Below are positions 6,612 to 8,567 of a DNA stretch of 8,567 nt, one piece after another. A model generated the notes under the pieces. It worked only from the letters and a program-made list of their open reading frames with translations, did no database searches and was not told the DNA's origin. The position numbers and the translations under genes are program-made. This stretch comes from Thiohalospira sp051746205 (GTDB lineage Bacteria; Pseudomonadota; Gammaproteobacteria; Thiohalospirales; Thiohalospiraceae): positions 1 to 8,567 of the forward strand of contig JBNJEU010000066.1 in the NCBI GenBank assembly GCA_051746205.1, read 5' to 3'. Position 1 is the stretch's first letter, and every line of letters starts with the position of its first letter.

Positions 6612-7583
6612 ATGGATCGGTTCGAGCGCCGCTTTCCCAGCCAGTCCCCCGCCTTTCACAATCTGCTGCGCAGCGCCTCGCTGGTCGCTGCCTCCGATGT
6701 CACCCTGCTGCTGCTGGGCGAGAGCGGCACAGGCAAGGGCCGCCTGGCCGAAACCATCCACGCAAGCAGCCCCCGGGCCGACGGCCCCCTGGTCACGGTG
6801 AACTGCGGCGCCATCCCCGAGGGGCTGGCCGAGTCGGAACTGTTCGGCCACCGGCGCGGCGCCTTTACCGGCGCGGTGGAGGACACTTCGGGACGCATCG
6901 GCGCCGCAGCCGGAGGGACCCTGTTCCTCGACGAGGTGGCCGAGTTGCCTCTACAGGCGCAGACCAAGCTGCTGCGCTTCCTGGAGAGCGGCGAGGTCCA
7001 GGCGCTGGGCGACCCGCGTCCGCACACCGCCGACGTCCGCGTCATCGCCGCCACCCACCGGGACCTTGGCACGGCGGTGAAGGCCGGCGAATTCCGCGCC
7101 GATCTCTATTACCGTCTGAACATCGTCCCGCTGGAGATCCCGGCCCTGCGTGAGCGCCGCTGCGACATTCCGCAGCTTGCGCGCGGTCTGCTGAGCGATC
7201 GGGCCGAGCAGCACGGAGTCGAGGCGCCGGAATTCACCCGCGCGGCCATCGACCGGCTGCGCGAGTACCCGTGGCCCGGCAACGTCCGCGAACTGCGCAA
7301 CCTCTGCGAGCGCAGCGCCATCCTGCTGCCGGGGTGCCGGATCGATGTCGACAACCTGCCCCTGCGTCTGGGTCCCCTGCCCACCGACGAGGCGCCGGCG
7401 ATGGTGACCGAAGGCGGGGACTTCCGTCTGCCCGACGGCGGGGTGAAGCTGGAGTCGGTGGAGGCCCAGCTGATCCGCCAGGCCATGGAGCGGTCGGAAG
7501 GGAATCGCAGCCGCGCCGCGCGCCTGCTCGGGATCAGCCGGCACACCCTCCTCTACCGGCTGCGCAAGCACGCCCTGGCCTGA
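6612..7583 (+). CDS. Sigma-54-dependent transcriptional activator without a sensory domain (PspF-like architecture)
   Basis: A 323-residue bacterial enhancer-binding protein that would remodel sigma-54 RNA polymerase using ATP. The AAA+ domain begins almost at the N-terminus: Walker A GESGTGKG (36-43), the sigma-54 contact loop GAFTGA (83-88), Walker B LFLDEV (104-109), sensor I ATHRDL, arginine fingers in FRADLYYRL, and sensor II WPGNVREL (221-228). A Fis-type helix-turn-helix closes the protein (about 285-320, with EGNRSRAARLLGISRHTLLYRLRKH). All catalytic motifs are intact. There is no receiver, GAF, PAS or V4R domain, so activity must be set by its level or by a partner protein, as PspA does for PspF. 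A GGAG ribosome site lies nine bases before the ATG. Its targets are unknown; I saw no -24/-12 sigma-54 promoter in intergenic DNA here. Confidence 0.92.
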   Translation: MDRFERRFPSQSPAFHNLLRSASLVAASDVTLLLLGESGTGKGRLAETIHASSPRADGPLVTVNCGAIPEGLAESELFGHRRGAFTGAVEDTSGRIGAAAGGTLFLDEVAELPLQAQTKLLRFLESGEVQALGDPRPHTADVRVIAATHRDLGTAVKAGEFRADLYYRLNIVPLEIPALRERRCDIPQLARGLLSDRAEQHGVEAPEFTRAAIDRLREYPWPGNVRELRNLCERSAILLPGCRIDVDNLPLRLGPLPTDEAPAMVTEGGDFRLPDGGVKLESVEAQLIRQAMERSEGNRSRAARLLGISRHTLLYRLRKHALA

Positions 7584-7688
7584 ACCTCCTTCAATTCATT
7601 CGCCCGGTATTCCGTTTCGAGTCGACTCGGGCGGTGCTCGGTCACGACCAGGATGTCGCTCGCTGTGCCGCCCGGCAATGACTGCTTG
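7584..7688. other. Intergenic gap between convergent genes, with palindrome
   Basis: The 105-bp gap holds a perfect 12-bp palindrome CGAGTCGACTCG (7618-7629), preceded by CGCCCG (7601-7606) that can pair with CGGGCG (7628-7633). Such structure between converging genes could act as a bidirectional terminator, but there is no T-run, so this is weak. Confidence 0.3.
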
Positions 7689-8165
7689 TTACATGCCGTG
7701 GCCGTGCTGCCCACCGTGGTTCGAGCCACCCCCGCCGCGACGGACGGGAAAGACCACTTCACGTTCGCTGCCATCGTCGAAGGTCAGGGTAATGGTCACT
7801 TCGTCGCCCGCTTCCAGTGACTCGTGAGGGCGCATCAGCATCAGGTGATAGCTCCCCGGCTTGAGTTCACGCATCCCCTCGGCGGGCACGGTGATGGCCT
7901 CCTGCTCGATCATGCGCATCACGCCGTCCTCTTCCACCGTCTCGTGGAGCTCGATGTCGGCGAAGGCCGAACTGCTGGCGTCGACCAGAGCGCGTTCTTC
8001 CGAATCGGCGTTGTGCAGACGGCCGAAGCCGGCAAGCATGCTGGCGCTCGGGGGCGCCTCACGGACCCACTGCCCCTTGATTTCGGGGGCAGCAGCCAGC
8101 GCAGTGGTGGCCGTGACGAACAGACCGCCGAGGAGCAGGCCGCTGATCCATTGAGTAGTGCGCAT
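7689..8165 (-). CDS. Periplasmic copper chaperone PCu(A)C
   Basis: A 158-residue exported protein of the PCu(A)C (DUF461) family, which binds Cu(I) in the periplasm and hands it to cytochrome oxidase CuA/CuB sites or other acceptors. The signal peptide is about residues 1-25 (TTALAAA). The family copper motif is exact: H74-x10-M85-x21-H107-x-M109. A Gly/His tail (144-158, ending in GHGM with three His) could supply a second metal site, as in other members with extended C-termini. The ATG at 8165 is chosen over one at 8180 because AGGGAG lies six bases before it and it gives a proper signal peptide. The gene stands alone, converging with the bEBP gene, and shares an upstream 12-mer with the receptor operon. 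Confidence 0.92.
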   Translation of the reverse strand: MRTTQWISGLLLGGLFVTATTALAAAPEIKGQWVREAPPSASMLAGFGRLHNADSEERALVDASSSAFADIELHETVEEDGVMRMIEQEAITVPAEGMRELKPGSYHLMLMRPHESLEAGDEVTITLTFDDGSEREVVFPVRRGGGGSNHGGQHGHGM

Positions 8166-8192
8166 CTCTATCTCCCTCATGTGATTTTCCGG

Positions 8193-8204
8193 GGTGACTG
8201 GTTG
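8193..8204. promoter_or_regulatory. 12-mer shared with the receptor upstream region (copy 2)
   Basis: GGTGACTGGTTG lies 28-39 bp upstream of the PCu(A)C start and is identical to 6060-6071. Similarity continues patchily beyond the 12-mer on its 3' side (both continue with T/G-rich sequence). The flanking GTTCAG repeats of copy 1 are absent here. Confidence 0.45.
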
Positions 8205-8228
8205 GTTTCGTTGGCGTCGTAGCTCAAG

Positions 8229-8381
8229 GCCTGTTCGTTTGTGGCCCGGTCCGCGGTGGTGGCGGCATGACCCGGGGGACGCCGTGAATACATCCCTGCA
8301 GGCTCTCCGCGGCCATCCATGGCCGCTGAAGCCCCCGGGTCATGCCGCCATCCCCGCAGCCCGGACCACAAACGAACAGGC
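8229..8381. repeat. 153-bp long inverted repeat with nested hairpin (REP/MITE-like)
   Basis: Two 50-nt arms, 8229-8278 and 8332-8381, are reverse complements with 45 of 50 positions matching and no gaps; they begin GCCTGTTCGTTTGTGG and end in ACCCGGGGG. The 53-nt centre carries a second perfect hairpin, GCGGCCAT-CC-ATGGCCGC (8309-8326), and the palindrome CCTGCAGG (8295-8302). The outer and inner folds together would form a long cruciform. Size and symmetry fit a non-autonomous palindromic element of the REP/BIME or MITE type. The centre resembles palindromes with a CATCC core that I recall as dispersed in halophilic gammaproteobacteria, which I cannot verify here. No clean target duplication flanks it. 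It encodes no protein and sits upstream of PCu(A)C, so it may affect that promoter or transcript. Confidence 0.85.
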
Positions 8382-8567
8382 TCACTTCCGAGCCAGTCCC
8401 GAGTAGCAAACTCCGCGCCAGAACAACATCCCTTTCATATCAACAACCTGACGAGAAGGGTCTGAAAGAACCGCGCCAAATCACACACTCGAAACCTCGG
8501 ATCGAGCCGTTTCACACGAAAGGGGGCAGTCCCTTTCTGTCGGGATCGCCCTTGTCGGGGGCTCGTT
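8382..8567. other. Right-end non-coding segment
   Basis: I see no gene in these 186 bp. The only notable element is a perfect stem-loop GAAAGGG-GGCAGT-CCCTTTC at 8518-8537, without a T-run. If the PCu(A)C promoter was displaced by the inverted repeat it could lie here, but no convincing -35/-10 pair was found. Confidence 0.4.

Noticed and set aside
8222..8384. GCTCA direct repeat as a target-site duplication around the inverted repeat
   Set aside because: GCTCA occurs on both sides (8222-8226 and 8380-8384), but the right copy overlaps the end of the arm and the left copy is offset from it, so it does not frame a symmetrical element.
8177..8406. Short open frames on both strands across the long inverted repeat
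   Set aside because: They are products of the palindromic repeat; no ribosome sites and no protein-like composition.

Overview
The window is high-GC bacterial chromosome. Its gene content fits a gammaproteobacterium: the end of a type I restriction gene, a TonB-dependent receptor, PCu(A)C, a sigma-54 activator and a tRNA-Lys with encoded CCA. The acidic exported proteins and dispersed palindromic repeats suggest an Ectothiorhodospiraceae- or Halomonas-like halophile, but that finer placement is a guess.

Layout. Positions 1-501 (+) hold the 3' end of hsdR, the motor/nuclease subunit of a type I restriction system. A 218-bp stem-loop-rich spacer follows, then a membrane-bound diguanylate cyclase (720-2186, +). 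Convergent to it is a tight three-gene minus-strand operon read from 6023 down to 2208. It encodes a TonB-dependent outer-membrane receptor, an exported Asp-box beta-propeller with a Cys-x-Cys-Cys signature, and a periplasmic TlpA-like thioredoxin. The first two genes are 10 bp apart and the last two overlap by one base (TAATG). The 359-bp region upstream of the receptor (6024-6382) has no gene but several palindromes and direct repeats. A tRNA-Lys(CUU) (6383-6458, -) comes next, with a good sigma-70 promoter. Back to back with that promoter is another that serves a sigma-54 (bEBP) activator lacking any sensory domain (6612-7583, +). Convergent to this is a PCu(A)C periplasmic copper chaperone (7689-8165, -). 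Upstream of the chaperone lies a 153-bp near-perfect long inverted repeat with a nested hairpin, probably a REP/MITE-type element. The last 186 bp contain no recognisable gene.

How the genes may work together. The most interesting hypothesis is a metal-acquisition set, probably copper. The receptor would bring a metal or metal complex across the outer membrane. The Cys-containing propeller could bind or process it in the periplasm, TlpA could keep thiols reduced, and PCu(A)C could carry Cu(I) onwards. Two things support this: the tight operon, and an identical 12-mer (GGTGACTGGTTG on the + strand) 28-37 bp upstream of both the receptor gene and the PCu(A)C gene. The copper assignment rests on PCu(A)C and that shared motif; the receptor's own sequence does not reveal its substrate.
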